A model generated the notes under the pieces. The model did no database searches. It saw only the letters and a program-made list of their open reading frames with translations, and was not told the origin of the DNA. A program made the position numbers and the translations under genes. Source: Flaviflexus ciconiae (GTDB lineage: Bacteria > Actinomycetota > Actinomycetes > Actinomycetales > Actinomycetaceae). From it: a stretch of 64,000 nucleotides of DNA. Location of the stretch: NCBI RefSeq assembly GCF_003971195.1, contig NZ_CP034593.1:1612001-1676000 (forward strand). Direction: 5' to 3'. This document shows positions 1 through 8,397 of the stretch, piece after piece (the stretch's first letter is position 1; every line of letters begins with the position of its first letter).

Positions 1-184
1 CGGACGAGAGCTCGAGAGAAAGCTTCTTCAGGCCCTTGAGGGCAGCTGCGGCTCGCCGGTCACCGTCCTCAGCCTTCTTCTCAATCGTTCCGGGGTCCAG
101 GGCAACAAGGGAGAACTCGGCTGCGACGAAAACAGCCGTTCCGGCAGTCAGAACTACGCCGAACACGAGGAGGAGTATGTCCAT
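1..184 (-). CDS. CNNM/DUF21 (HlyC/CorC-type) membrane protein, N-terminal part
   Basis: Only the first 61 codons are in the window; the rest lies beyond base 1. The peptide opens with a hydrophobic segment (MDILLLVFGVVLTAG), then VAAEFSLVAL and a charged stretch ending KKLSLELSS. This matches the start of CNNM-transmembrane (DUF21) proteins, the hemolysin-like family usually followed by CBS and CorC_HlyC domains and linked to divalent cation transport. The ATG at 182-184 is the only start after an in-frame stop at 197-199. No clear ribosome binding site precedes it, but TAGCAT lies nine bases upstream. It is divergent from kgd. The family assignment is good; the substrate is unknown. Confidence 0.75.
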   Translation of the reverse strand, partial: MDILLLVFGVVLTAGTAVFVAAEFSLVALDPGTIEKKAEDGDRRAAAALKGLKKLSLELSS

Positions 185-646
185 AGTGACTTGATGCTAC
201 CGTGCCCTGGCGCCCTACCGGGTGCGTTACGGGCACTTACGAGCAACATTGGCCCACGTCACTCCCCGTGGACCGGCCCCGTGCTGTGGCACCGGCCGTG
301 ATAACCAGTCAAAGTCGCTCCACGGCTTCTTCTCGGCAAACCACGTCCCACGCTGGCGCAGAAGCTATCTCGCTCCCACCGCCGGGCTCTCAAGTTCAGG
401 ATTGCGCGCTCACTCGCTCTCCTCTGTAAACGCCCCGCACGAGGCACTCCATGCAGAACAGAATGTGGCATTTGTGTGGATCTCGTGAGACTCAATCATG
501 ACCGGCTCTTGACGGTGCCTCAAAAACCAATCCTGAGGAGCGGAAAACCGAGTCAATTTCGCGCTCCAATGGGTGGTCTGCGACAGAGGTCACCTAAACT
601 GGATACGTTCCGCTGTTCATACACCTCGAAAGTAGGGCGACTAAAA
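185..646. other. intergenic region between the CNNM gene and kgd
   Basis: About 460 bases with no supported gene. The kgd reading frame stays open back to 476, but the 57 extra residues are low-complexity and unlike Kgd proteins, so I treat this as the divergent upstream region. I could not identify a convincing promoter pair. Confidence 0.5.
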
Positions 647-3600
647 GTGTCCGACAATAGCAGACGACCGGACGAGGACTTCGGCGCTAATCAATGGTTC
701 ATCGACGAGCTATACGCCAATTACCTCCAGGATCGTACGGCCGTACAGCCGCAGTGGCGCGAGCTGTTCCGGCGTTGGGAGAGGGAAGGTCGCAAGGCAA
801 GCGTTCCGGCCCAGCCATCTCCCGAGTCCCAGGCGAGCGAATCCGCTCCCAAGGAGACCGCACCCAAGGCAAGCGCTTCCGCTCGCAGGGCTCAGCAGGA
901 GCCCGACAATAGGAAGTCCGCTTCCGACCAGTCCCAGGTCCGATCGGACCTGCCGCCGGCTCCGCCGGTGGTCGCCACTCCCGCCACAACCCCCTATGCA
1001 GAGACATATGATCTCGCTCCAGCGGATGATGAGGGTGCGGATTCGACAACGAAGTTGCGCGGCGCAGCGGCCCGCACCGTCACGAACATGGAGAGCTCGC
1101 TCGGGATCCCCGTCGCAACCTCGGTTCGTGCCGTTCCCGCGAAGGTCCTGTTCGAGAACCGCGCGGTGATCAACACCCACCTGAAGAACAGTCGCGGCGG
1201 CAAGGTGTCGTTCACCCACCTCATCGGTTACGCCATGGTCGAGGCCCTCGTCGAGGTACCCGACATGAACAAGGCGTATTCGCAGACCGAGGACGGTAAG
1301 CCGGCGGTGCACGAGCCCGCACACGTCAACTTTGGTCTGGCTATCGACCTTCCGAAGCCCGATGGTTCCCGCACCCTTGTCGTTCCCTCGGTTAAGGCCG
1401 CGGAGACCATGGACTTCGTTCAGTTCTGGAGCGCCTACGAGGAGCTGGTCTCGAAGGCCCGCGACAATAAGCTCGGGGTCGAGGACTTCCAGGGGACCAC
1501 GGCGACACTGACAAACCCGGGTGGCATCGGAACCGTTCACTCGATCCCCCGTCTCATGAACGGCCAGGGAACGATTGTTGGCGTTGGCGCCATGACCTAC
1601 CCGGCGGAGTTCGCCGGGTCATCCGACCGGGCTCTAGCTCGCCTGGGGGTCTCCCGCGTCGTCACCCTGACGTCCACCTACGATCACAGGATCATCCAGG
1701 GCGCCGCCTCCGGCGAGTTCCTGCGTGCACTCGAAGAGAAGCTCACCGGGCGGGACGGATTCTACGACCGCGTCTTCACGGCGCTCCATGTTCCTTACGA
1801 GCCGGTCCGCTGGCAGAAGGACATCGAGTACGACGCGAAGCGCGAGATGGGTAAGCCAGCTCGTATTGCCGAGCTCATCCACGCCTACCGTTCCCGCGGC
1901 CACCTCATTGCCGACACGGATCCGCTGGCCTACCGCAACAGGCGACACCCGGACCTCGACATCACCCGGTACGGGCTAACCCTGTGGGATCTGGACCGGT
2001 CGTTCCCGACCGGCGGCTTTGCCGGCACCTCGCATCTGCTCCTGCGGGAAATCATCGACCAGCTCCGCGAATCGTACTGCCGCAACGTCGGCATCGAGTA
2101 CATGCACATTCAGGATCCGGCGCAGCGCGAATGGTTCCAGGCGCGCCTCGAGCGGCCCCACACCGAACTAACCAGCGAGGACCGCCTTCAGATCCTCAAG
2201 AAGCTCAACGAAGCCGAGGCTTTCGAAACGTTCCTTCAGACGAAGTACGTCGGCCAGAAGCGCTTCTCCCTCGAGGGTGGCGAGTCCCTTATCCCGCTTC
2301 TCGACGCAATCCTTGACTCGGCGGCCGACTCCGGTCTCGAAGAGGTCGCGATCGCCATGGCGCACCGCGGCCGACTCAACGTGCTCACCAACATCGCGGG
2401 CAAGTCCTACCGTCAGGTCTTCACCGAGTTCGACGGCACCCAGGATCCCCGTTCCGTGCAGGGCACGGGCGACGTGAAGTACCACCTCGGCACGGAGGGC
2501 ACGTACACGGCCCGCTCCGGTTCCACCACCGAGGTTTACCTGGCAGCCAACCCGTCGCACCTGGAAGCAGCAGACGGCGTTCTCGAGGGCGTTGTCCGCG
2601 CCAAGCAGGACCGCATCGACCTCGGTGAGGAAGGCTTCTCCGTCCTCCCGATCCTCATTCACGGCGACGCCGCCTTCTCCGGCCAGGGCGTTGTCACCGA
2701 GACGCTGAACTACAGCCAGCTGCGCGGCTACCGCACGGGCGGCACGGTTCACATCATCGTCAACAACCAGATCGGGTTCACGACCTCACCGGCTTCCGGC
2801 AGGTCCTCCTACTACCCGACCGATATCGCCAAGGGCCTGCAGCTCCCGATCTTCCACGTCAACGGTGATGATCCGGAAGCTGTCACCGAGGTGGCACGCC
2901 TCGCCTACGAATACCGGGAGACGTTCAACAAGGACGTCATCATCGATATGGTCTGCTACCGCAAGCGCGGACACAACGAGGGCGACGATCCGTCGATGAC
3001 CCAGCCGGTCATGTACGGCCTTATCGAGTCGAAGCGCACCCCGCGTCAGCTCTACACCGAGTCGCTTCTCGGCCGCGGCGCCCTCACCGACGCCCAGGTC
3101 GAAGAGCTCGAAACCGACTTCCACAACATCCTCTCGGCAGCCTTCGACGAGGTGCGCGAATCGGAGAAGGAAACCGGTTACGGCTACCCGCACGTCGACA
3201 CCGTCGCGGGACTCGAACTGCCGACCTCCCAGCAGGAGGATGCTGGCACGATTGTTGGATGGACGTCGGCAACCAGCCCCGAAATCATCGCCCGAATCGG
3301 CGAAGCACACGTCCGTGCACCGGAGGGCTTCACCGTTCACCCGAAGATCGAGCAGCTCTTCGAACGCCGCAACAAGATGGCGTACGAGGGCGGCATCGAC
3401 TGGGGCTTCGCCGAGCTCATTGCCTTCGGCTCCCTCCTGATCGAGCAGACCCCGGTCCGCATGTCCGGCCAGGATTCCCGCCGCGGCACCTTCGTTCAAC
3501 GTCACGCCACGGCACACGACCTGACGACGGGCGCCGAGTGGACACCGCTCCGTCACCTGACCGAAGACCAGGCGAAGCTCTGGATCTACGACTCATCCCT

Positions 3601-4414
3601 GTCGGAGTTCGCTGTTCTCGGCTTCGAATACGGCTACTCGGTGGAACGCCCAGATGCTCTCGTTCTCTGGGAAGCGCAGTTCGGGGACTTCGCCAACGGC
3701 GCCCAGACCATCATCGACGAATTCGTGTCCTCCGCCGAGCAGAAGTGGAACCAGAGCTCGTCACTCGTCATGCTTCTGCCCCACGGCTACGAGGGCCAGG
3801 GACCGGACCACTCTTCCGCAAGGATCGAGCGCTTCCTCCAGCTGTGCGCCGACGACAACATGATCGTCATCCAGCCGTCGACACCGGCAAACTACTTCCA
3901 CGCCCTGCGCACCCAGGCCTACAGCCGCCCGCGGAAGCCGCTGATCGTCATGACCCCGAAGCAGCTTCTGCGTCGCAAGGCCGCCAAGTCCGGCATCGAG
4001 GACTTCACCGCAGGCGGCTTCAAGCCCGTTATTGGCGAGGTCGACCAGAACCTGGATCCGAACGCGGTTAACCGGGTCATCATGTGCTCCGGCCGCGTCT
4101 ACTACGACCTGGCCGAGCAGCGGGAAAAGCGTGGGGACACCCAGACCGCAATCATCCGCGTCGAGCAGTTCTACCCGGCACCGACCGAGGAGATCAAGGA
4201 AGCCATCGCCCCGTACGGCGATGCCGAACTGGTCTGGCTCCAGGACGAGCCGGCGAACCAGGGTGGATGGCCATTCCTGGCGCTCAACGTGTTCCCGGAG
4301 GTTGGCCCCGTCCGCCTCATCTCACGCCCCGCCGCCGCATCCCCCGCCACGGGCCTCTCGGTCCGCCACGTTGCGGAAGCCAAGGAACTGATGGACAAGG
4401 CGTTCACACGCTAG
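647..4414 (+). CDS. kgd: multifunctional 2-oxoglutarate decarboxylase/dehydrogenase (fused E2o-E1o, Kgd/OdhA type)
   Basis: 1255 residues from GTG 647, the usual length for actinobacterial Kgd/OdhA. It decarboxylates 2-oxoglutarate with ThDP and carries a succinyltransferase-like domain in the same chain. The N-terminal helix (ANQWFIDELYANYLQD) is followed by an Ala/Pro/Ser-rich linker, then an E2 catalytic domain from about residue 135 to 375 ending at TYDHRIIQGAASG, without a lipoyl domain. The E1 part carries the ThDP motif HGDAAFSGQG through VNNQIGF, and the block RGHNEGDDPSMTQP. An ATG at 476 is in frame but adds 57 unrelated residues. A strong hairpin follows the gene. In actinobacteria the protein is controlled by an FHA protein (GarA/OdhI), not visible here. 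Confidence 0.95.
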   Translation: MSDNSRRPDEDFGANQWFIDELYANYLQDRTAVQPQWRELFRRWEREGRKASVPAQPSPESQASESAPKETAPKASASARRAQQEPDNRKSASDQSQVRSDLPPAPPVVATPATTPYAETYDLAPADDEGADSTTKLRGAAARTVTNMESSLGIPVATSVRAVPAKVLFENRAVINTHLKNSRGGKVSFTHLIGYAMVEALVEVPDMNKAYSQTEDGKPAVHEPAHVNFGLAIDLPKPDGSRTLVVPSVKAAETMDFVQFWSAYEELVSKARDNKLGVEDFQGTTATLTNPGGIGTVHSIPRLMNGQGTIVGVGAMTYPAEFAGSSDRALARLGVSRVVTLTSTYDHRIIQGAASGEFLRALEEKLTGRDGFYDRVFTALHVPYEPVRWQKDIEYDAKREMGKPARIAELIHAYRSRGHLIADTDPLAYRNRRHPDLDITRYGLTLWDLDRSFPTGGFAGTSHLLLREIIDQLRESYCRNVGIEYMHIQDPAQREWFQARLERPHTELTSEDRLQILKKLNEAEAFETFLQTKYVGQKRFSLEGGESLIPLLDAILDSAADSGLEEVAIAMAHRGRLNVLTNIAGKSYRQVFTEFDGTQDPRSVQGTGDVKYHLGTEGTYTARSGSTTEVYLAANPSHLEAADGVLEGVVRAKQDRIDLGEEGFSVLPILIHGDAAFSGQGVVTETLNYSQLRGYRTGGTVHIIVNNQIGFTTSPASGRSSYYPTDIAKGLQLPIFHVNGDDPEAVTEVARLAYEYRETFNKDVIIDMVCYRKRGHNEGDDPSMTQPVMYGLIESKRTPRQLYTESLLGRGALTDAQVEELETDFHNILSAAFDEVRESEKETGYGYPHVDTVAGLELPTSQQEDAGTIVGWTSATSPEIIARIGEAHVRAPEGFTVHPKIEQLFERRNKMAYEGGIDWGFAELIAFGSLLIEQTPVRMSGQDSRRGTFVQRHATAHDLTTGAEWTPLRHLTEDQAKLWIYDSSLSEFAVLGFEYGYSVERPDALVLWEAQFGDFANGAQTIIDEFVSSAEQKWNQSSSLVMLLPHGYEGQGPDHSSARIERFLQLCADDNMIVIQPSTPANYFHALRTQAYSRPRKPLIVMTPKQLLRRKAAKSGIEDFTAGGFKPVIGEVDQNLDPNAVNRVIMCSGRVYYDLAEQREKRGDTQTAIIRVEQFYPAPTEEIKEAIAPYGDAELVWLQDEPANQGGWPFLALNVFPEVGPVRLISRPAAASPATGLSVRHVAEAKELMDKAFTR

Positions 4415-4452
4415 CCCATTCAGTGGCTAGACCAGCAGTTTAGTTTGACACT

Positions 4453-4480
4453 CCGCCGGCAGCCCACGGGCTGCCGGCGG
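4453..4480 (+). terminator. terminator after kgd
   Basis: Perfect 13-bp inverted repeat, CCGCCGGCAGCCC at 4453-4465 against 4468-4480, with a very tight loop and then TTCCTT. It lies 38 bases after the kgd stop and just before the next gene on the same strand. Confidence 0.85.
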
Positions 4481-4503
4481 TTCCTTGTGAGAGACTTGGG
4501 AAG

Positions 4504-5094
4504 GTGAGCACAGACGAATTTAGGATCATGGTCGTCGGCGACGAGATTGTCGCCGGGCGCGGCGATGCCCGCGCCATGGGATGGACGGGACGCGTCTTCG
4601 CACGCACCGACTCCCCTATCCCCCTCACCTCCATGGTCCTACCCATCCCCGGAGAGGATTCGCAGCAGCTAGCTGCCCGCTGGGAGGGAGAGGTCGTACC
4701 GCGCCTATCCCCCGAGGCCGACAACCGACTCGTCGTCGGCATGGGTTCCCACGACATTGACCATGGAATCTCGCTTGTCCGGGCCCGGCTCAATCTGGCG
4801 AACATTCTGGATCAGGCAACCCGCCATCACATCTCAGCCTTTGTTGTTGGGCCGCCACCCCGCCCAGACGTCCCGGAAAAGCAGATGAGCGAACTGTCAA
4901 ACGCATACCGCGATGTTGCCGACCGACGCGGAGTCACGTTCGTTGACACGTACCATCCGCTTGCGTCCCACGATCAGTGGCAGACAGACATGGCTCAGCC
5001 CGGTTCCTACACGCCCCAGCAGGCCGGCTACGGCTTGCTTGCCTGGCTCGTGTTGCACAACGGCTGGCATCACTGGCTGGGCCTCACCGCTTAG
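4504..5094 (+). CDS. SGNH/GDSL-like hydrolase-fold protein lacking the catalytic serine
   Basis: 196 residues from GTG 4504. The N-terminus has the GDSL block I layout (IMVVGDEIVAGRGDARAMGW), and block III-like GMGSHDI follows near residue 80. The residue that should be the nucleophilic serine is glutamate (GDE instead of GDS). The C-terminal catalytic Asp-x-x-His block is replaced by SYTPQQAGYG. The fold assignment rests on block spacing and the family-like FVDTYHPL segment. Enzymatic activity by the classical triad is therefore doubtful; a binding or non-hydrolytic role is possible. It stands alone between the kgd terminator and a gene-poor gap. The start is inferred from GGGAAG just upstream. 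Confidence 0.6.
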   Translation: MSTDEFRIMVVGDEIVAGRGDARAMGWTGRVFARTDSPIPLTSMVLPIPGEDSQQLAARWEGEVVPRLSPEADNRLVVGMGSHDIDHGISLVRARLNLANILDQATRHHISAFVVGPPPRPDVPEKQMSELSNAYRDVADRRGVTFVDTYHPLASHDQWQTDMAQPGSYTPQQAGYGLLAWLVLHNGWHHWLGLTA

Positions 5095-5325
5095 CCGCGT
5101 ACAAGTACGCTTCCGGCATCGGGCCCTATGAGTCACGATTCCATCTTCGCGCTGGGATCCTTCCTTACCGGCTGTTTGGAATCATTGGGAGCTACAGGCC
5201 AAAAGCTGTCTCGCACTGATCCCGCACTCCTGGAACAGACACCGCTGAGGATTGGAAAGGGCGGCCGAGACTCTGCTCGACCGCCCTGAGTTCTGGTGCT
5301 GGCTTGTTTCAGTCCGCTTGGTTAC
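5095..5325. other. gap between two converging genes
   Basis: About 230 bases without a supported gene. The only clear structure is the hairpin at 5259-5286. Confidence 0.5.
5259..5286 (-). terminator. hairpin downstream of the TorD-like gene
   Basis: GGGCGG at 5259-5264 pairs with 5281-5286, and CGAG 5266-5269 pairs with CTCG 5276-5279, with one C/A mismatch between them and a 6-base loop. Read on the minus strand it is followed by CCTTTCC. It lies 40 bases after the stop of the minus-strand gene. Confidence 0.65.
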
Positions 5326-5886
5326 CTACTTCGTTTCCAGCGAGGACTGGTGCCCGGTTTCGGTTGCAAGGAAGATAAGAAAGATCCTTGAGAGCGTCCG
5401 CCATACGTGGGACTTGGCGACTTCGATATTGTTCTTGAGGAGCTCGACGAGGTTCATTTCGAGTCCACCTTCGAGGTGCTCGAACTCGGCCTTCCGACAG
5501 TCCCTGCCCGTATCGAGATCCCCTGCCGCCCATGCGGCCGATTCCTTACGGCACAGGTCCCTCATGGCCTCCAGGCCGTCGTAGTGGGGCTTGTCTGCAA
5601 GCAGGTTGCCATGATCGGCGAGGAACGCATCCCGGTCGTCTTCGAATGTGCGGCGGCGGGCGCCGCGGGAGTACACGTCGAGGCTCATGAGTGCGCCGTG
5701 CGCGAGGGATTCCTGCCCGATTTCCTGAAAGTGTTCCCGAACGAACTCGCCAAACTCGCCTTCGCGGACGGCCTTGATGAAGTCCTCATCACCGTTCCAC
5801 ATGTCCATCATGAGGCCCCAGACGCGGGCACGCTGCTGGGAAATACGCGAAATTCTCCCAGCGAACTCGGGAACAGGTGTCGACAA
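5326..5886 (-). CDS. hypothetical protein, possible TorD-like redox-enzyme chaperone
   Basis: 186 residues, all-helical in appearance and without membrane segments. The middle and C-terminal halves resemble the TorD/DmsD/NarJ layout: HYDGLEAMRDLCRKE, then an Ala/Asp-rich helix (AAWAAGDLDTGRD), then a terminal helix ending RTLSRIFLIFLATE. TorD proteins chaperone molybdoenzymes, but none is encoded in this window, so the assignment is tentative. I chose TTG 5886, which has AAGGAG five bases upstream. The frame is open to ATG 5991, but those extra 35 codons would run through the hairpin at 5952-5985. The antisense 166-codon frame was judged a shadow. Confidence 0.45.
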   Translation of the reverse strand: MSTPVPEFAGRISRISQQRARVWGLMMDMWNGDEDFIKAVREGEFGEFVREHFQEIGQESLAHGALMSLDVYSRGARRRTFEDDRDAFLADHGNLLADKPHYDGLEAMRDLCRKESAAWAAGDLDTGRDCRKAEFEHLEGGLEMNLVELLKNNIEVAKSHVWRTLSRIFLIFLATETGHQSSLETK

Positions 5887-5951
5887 CTTCTCTCCTTCAC
5901 GCCCTAAAACCACGGTATGGATCGAGGGGCTTAGATTCGGCTTGGTATGCA

Positions 5952-5985
5952 CATGGCCGCACCCCGTAATCGGGGAACGGCCATG
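5952..5985 (-). terminator. hairpin after the bL37 gene
   Basis: Two stacked perfect stems: CATGGCCG 5952-5959 with 5978-5985, and CCCCG 5962-5966 with 5971-5975, separated by a CA/AA internal bulge and closed by loop TAAT. It begins 11 bases after the bL37 stop codon. There is no U-tract on the minus strand, so it may act as a processing or stability structure rather than a strong terminator. Confidence 0.6.
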
Positions 5986-5996
5986 CACCACACTAC

Positions 5997-6071
5997 TTAT
6001 GCGTTTGGACGCTTACCGTGATTGGCTGCCTTCTTGCGGCGATCCTTGCGCTTACGACCACGACGTGACAT
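5997..6071 (-). CDS. AURKAIP1/COX24-domain small ribosomal protein (bL37 type)
   Basis: A 24-codon gene encoding a strongly basic peptide that begins MSRRGRKRKDRRKKAANHG and ends KRPNA. This is the invariant sequence of the very small actinobacterial AURKAIP1/COX24-domain protein described as ribosomal protein bL37 in mycobacteria. GGAGG sits four bases before the ATG. It lies about 85 bases downstream of rsrA on the same strand, its usual neighbourhood beside the SigR/SigH locus. It is easily missed because of its length. Confidence 0.9.
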   Translation of the reverse strand: MSRRGRKRKDRRKKAANHGKRPNA

Positions 6072-6157
6072 GGTTCCTCCTCAGTTAAACAACATCAGAC
6101 ATTCTACCATGGCGGAGGTTTGCCCCCTATATGCGAATGCGGCAGACCACAGTGATA

Positions 6158-6427
6158 TCAGCGACGTGTCAGCCCGGTGACCTTCGCCCGCAGGGATTCC
6201 GGGGCGGACTCGGTGCAGGAACGGCGGATGACTTCCCGCATGTGCTTTTCGGCTTCCGTCGCCTCGGTGCAATCGGGACAGGACTCGGCGTGGGCCTTCA
6301 GCCTGCCCATCTCGTCTTCTTCCATCTCCTTGTCGAGGAGCTCGAAAAGGTGGTCACGTACTTCTTCGCAGGTGCATTCGGGAATGTCGGCGCCCAGTTC
6401 ACGGGCAACATCATCTATGTTCTTCAT
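6158..6427 (-). CDS. rsrA: mycothiol-system zinc anti-sigma factor (RsrA/RshA type)
   Basis: 89 residues. It binds and inhibits the partner sigma factor until disulfide stress oxidises its zinc-site cysteines. The zinc-binding anti-sigma signature H-x3-C-x2-C is seen as HAESCPDC in the middle. Additional cysteines lie near the N-terminus (ECTCEE) and after the motif (RRSCTES), as in RsrA. The start codon overlaps the sigR stop (ATGA), implying translational coupling and balanced expression. The product should be cytoplasmic. Confidence 0.92.
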   Translation of the reverse strand: MKNIDDVARELGADIPECTCEEVRDHLFELLDKEMEEDEMGRLKAHAESCPDCTEATEAEKHMREVIRRSCTESAPESLRAKVTGLTRR

Positions 6428-7038
6428 ACCTTCTCCGTGGCGTATCCTCGGTCGGCAGCGTACTGAGCCAGGAGCTCCCTGAGCTGGGAGCGGCCCCGGT
6501 GGAGCCGGGACATGACTGTTCCGAGCGGGATCTCGAGGATCGCGGCGATTTCCTTGTAGGCAAATCCTTCGACGTCAGCCAGATACACCGCCATGCGGCG
6601 GTCCTCCGGGAGCGCCGCGAGCGCTTCCTTGATTTCTTCGTCCGGCAGGGCGCTCATGGCCTCGGTTTCAGCGCTCCGCATCCCCCGCGACTCATGGGTG
6701 GATGCTTCGAGCATCTGCCAGTCTTCCAGCTCGCCAGCGTCGTACTTCTGCGGCTCTCGCTGCTTTTTCCGGTAGGAGGAGATGAATGTGTTGTTGAGGA
6801 TCCGATACATCCATGCTTTGAGGTTCGTCCCGGCTTTGAACTGGTGGAAGGAGCTGTACGCCTTCGCATACGTTTCCTGGACGAGGTCCTCGGCGTCAGC
6901 CGGATTCCTGGTAAGCCTCATCGCGGCACCGTACAGCTGATCGAGGAAGGGGATCGCGTCGCGCTCAAAACGCTCGCGCCTCTCCTCCTCGGTCTCTTCG
7001 CCCGGTGCCCGGGTAACGTCCTCTGTCATTCTCCCCAT
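6424..7038 (-). CDS. sigR: ECF sigma factor, SigR/SigH family (thiol-oxidative stress)
   Basis: 204 residues. It directs RNA polymerase to thiol-stress genes such as thioredoxin and mycothiol functions. Region 2 shows [18 protein letters not shown] and [16 protein letters not shown]. Region 4 shows [20 protein letters not shown]. The protein is coupled to rsrA by a 4-base overlap. A SigR-type promoter (7065-7091) precedes it, giving positive autoregulation. I used ATG 7038 behind AAAGG; ATG 7029, nine bases later behind GGGGAG, is an equally possible start. Confidence 0.93.
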   Translation of the reverse strand: MGRMTEDVTRAPGEETEEERRERFERDAIPFLDQLYGAAMRLTRNPADAEDLVQETYAKAYSSFHQFKAGTNLKAWMYRILNNTFISSYRKKQREPQKYDAGELEDWQMLEASTHESRGMRSAETEAMSALPDEEIKEALAALPEDRRMAVYLADVEGFAYKEIAAILEIPLGTVMSRLHRGRSQLRELLAQYAADRGYATEKV

Positions 7039-7064
7039 ACTACCTTTATTGGTTCACTGGGGTG

Positions 7065-7091
7065 AACGGCAAAGAGTTTCTAAACATTCCC
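7065..7091 (-). promoter_or_regulatory. SigR-type autoregulatory promoter of sigR
   Basis: On the minus strand GGGAAT (7091-7086) is followed by exactly 18 bases and then GTT (7067-7065). This matches the GGAAT-N18-GTT consensus known for Streptomyces SigR and mycobacterial SigH. The -35 element lies inside the last codons of nagA and the nagA stop is in the spacer. The -10 overlaps an inverted repeat, GTTCAC-N4-GTGAAC (7052-7067), which would fall at the start of the transcript. Confidence 0.8.
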
Positions 7092-8225
7092 GTATTCGAC
7101 ACCGTCACGCCACGCGCGTAACTCCGCGCCGTCAATAAGCACACCCGTCAGGGGCCTACCGGGGGCCGGATAGGCCGGTGGATCAATGTTGATAGCCCTG
7201 GCGGGGGCAAGCATCGTGGCCCGTGCAAGCACTCGTGGATCCACCCCATAGTCGAGGAGCTTAATGACTTGCCTTGCGAGTGTGGAGGCGCCTCCCGCGA
7301 TCGTGTCGGTGCCGGTGAGCTTCGCCGTGCCGTCAACCATGGTGACGGCTAGTCCGCCGAGAACGTAGTCGCCGTTCGGCATCGCCGCACATGCGAGAGC
7401 GTCGGTGACAAGGGCGGCACCCGGTTCGACCGGATCATCAAGATAGTTGAGACAGTCGGCTACTAGCTCGGTTGCCACATGCACGCCGTCGCCGATGATC
7501 TCGACCACGAGGTCACCGTATTTCGCTGCGTCCATGAGTTCCCGGACGGGGCCGGGGAACCGGTGGTTGAGGGGCGGCATAGCGTTAAACAGGTGGGTGG
7601 CTGTTTGGGCCGGGCGGAGCCCTCCCGCGATCTTCGAGGTAGCCGACACTGCCTCGGAGGTCTGCCGGGAGGACGCCGCCGTGTGGCCCCATGAGGGGAC
7701 GGCACCGTGCTGAAGGAGAAGCTGTGCCGCTTCCACGGAACGCTCCCTCTCGGGAGCGATGGTCATTGTTTTAATCCAGCCGCGCCCGGCCTCGAGCCAG
7801 GTAGCCAGCTCGTCGAGGTTGATGTCGCGAATGGCGGCGGGGTTTTGGGCGCCCGCCTTCTCGTGGCTCACGTAGGGGCCTTCGAGATGAATGCCGATCA
7901 GGAGCCCGTCGTCGCAGGCATCGGCCAGTGCCTTGATTGCGGGTAGGGGGTCGAGTGCGGAGACAAGGGATGCGATGAGATGGGTGGTGCCCTCGTGGGC
8001 GTGGGTGCGGGCCGCACGTTCGATTGATTCGCGGTCGTTGTCGTCGGGGAACGACGCGCCACCACCGCCGTGACAGTGAATGTCGACAAAGCCGGGGAAG
8101 AAGTACGGGCCGCGGAGTTCTTCCGTCGGGGGTGCAACATTTCGTACCACCCCGTCTTCGAGCGTGATGCTCGATCCGATGATGTGCCCCGCAGCATCAA
8201 GCACGGTGGCGTTAATCTTTTCCAC
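7080..8225 (-). CDS. nagA: N-acetylglucosamine-6-phosphate deacetylase
   Basis: 381 residues from GTG 8225, chosen because AGAAAGGG lies seven bases upstream; ATG 8243 would place that site inside the coding region. The enzyme removes acetate from GlcNAc-6-P to give glucosamine-6-P in the cytoplasm. Amidohydrolase signatures are present: PGFVDIHCHGGGG (metal site), HLEGP, SWGHTAASS, ATHLFNAM and LVTDALACAAMP with the catalytic aspartate. It completes the path from sialic acid via NanE to NagB. It is separated from nagB by a 364-base gap with its own palindromes, so it is probably transcribed separately. Confidence 0.95.
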   Translation of the reverse strand: MEKINATVLDAAGHIIGSSITLEDGVVRNVAPPTEELRGPYFFPGFVDIHCHGGGGASFPDDNDRESIERAARTHAHEGTTHLIASLVSALDPLPAIKALADACDDGLLIGIHLEGPYVSHEKAGAQNPAAIRDINLDELATWLEAGRGWIKTMTIAPERERSVEAAQLLLQHGAVPSWGHTAASSRQTSEAVSATSKIAGGLRPAQTATHLFNAMPPLNHRFPGPVRELMDAAKYGDLVVEIIGDGVHVATELVADCLNYLDDPVEPGAALVTDALACAAMPNGDYVLGGLAVTMVDGTAKLTGTDTIAGGASTLARQVIKLLDYGVDPRVLARATMLAPARAINIDPPAYPAPGRPLTGVLIDGAELRAWRDGVEYGNV

Positions 8226-8257
8226 GACACTACCCTTTCTCAATTCGGCCGGTCTAT

Positions 8258-8311
8258 CTATTAGTCATTTGCTGGCCTGGTGGCCACTATTCCCGTGACC
8301 GGGTGGCCACT
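8258..8311 (-). promoter_or_regulatory. candidate nagA promoter with two GTGGCCAC palindromes
   Basis: On the minus strand TAATAG (8263-8258) could be a -10 box, with TGGCCA (8286-8281) 17 bases upstream as a weak -35. That -35 lies inside GGTGGCCACT (8279-8288). An identical decamer recurs at 8302-8311, 23 bases away. Two identical palindromes about two helical turns apart suggest a repressor or activator site. The regulator is unknown, and the motif differs from the TTGTCTGACAA element near the transporter. Confidence 0.35.
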
Positions 8312-8370
8312 GTTCGGCTGGCCTTGCGGCCTCTGCCCAGCTGATAAGCCAGCGTCTCTGGTCCGCCTTC

Positions 8371-8397
8371 GAGCTATTCACTCGTCATGAATAGCTC
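8371..8397. repeat. inverted repeat in the nagB-nagA gap
   Basis: Perfect 10-bp inverted repeat, GAGCTATTCA at 8371-8380 against 8388-8397, with a 7-base spacer. It has no U-tract on either strand. It could be an operator, or a hairpin in a long nagA leader. The rest of the 8226-8545 gap holds no gene that I can support. Confidence 0.5.

Noticed and set aside
476..646. N-terminal extension of kgd from ATG 476
   Set aside because: The extra 57 residues do not resemble Kgd proteins; GTG 647 gives the normal start and length.
5095..5325. tRNA or small RNA in the gap
   Set aside because: No cloverleaf or conserved RNA pattern found; only a terminator-like hairpin.
5407..5907. 166-codon plus-strand frame opposite the TorD-like gene
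   Set aside because: The minus-strand frame gives a regular helical protein with a ribosome binding site and a terminator. The plus frame has neither.
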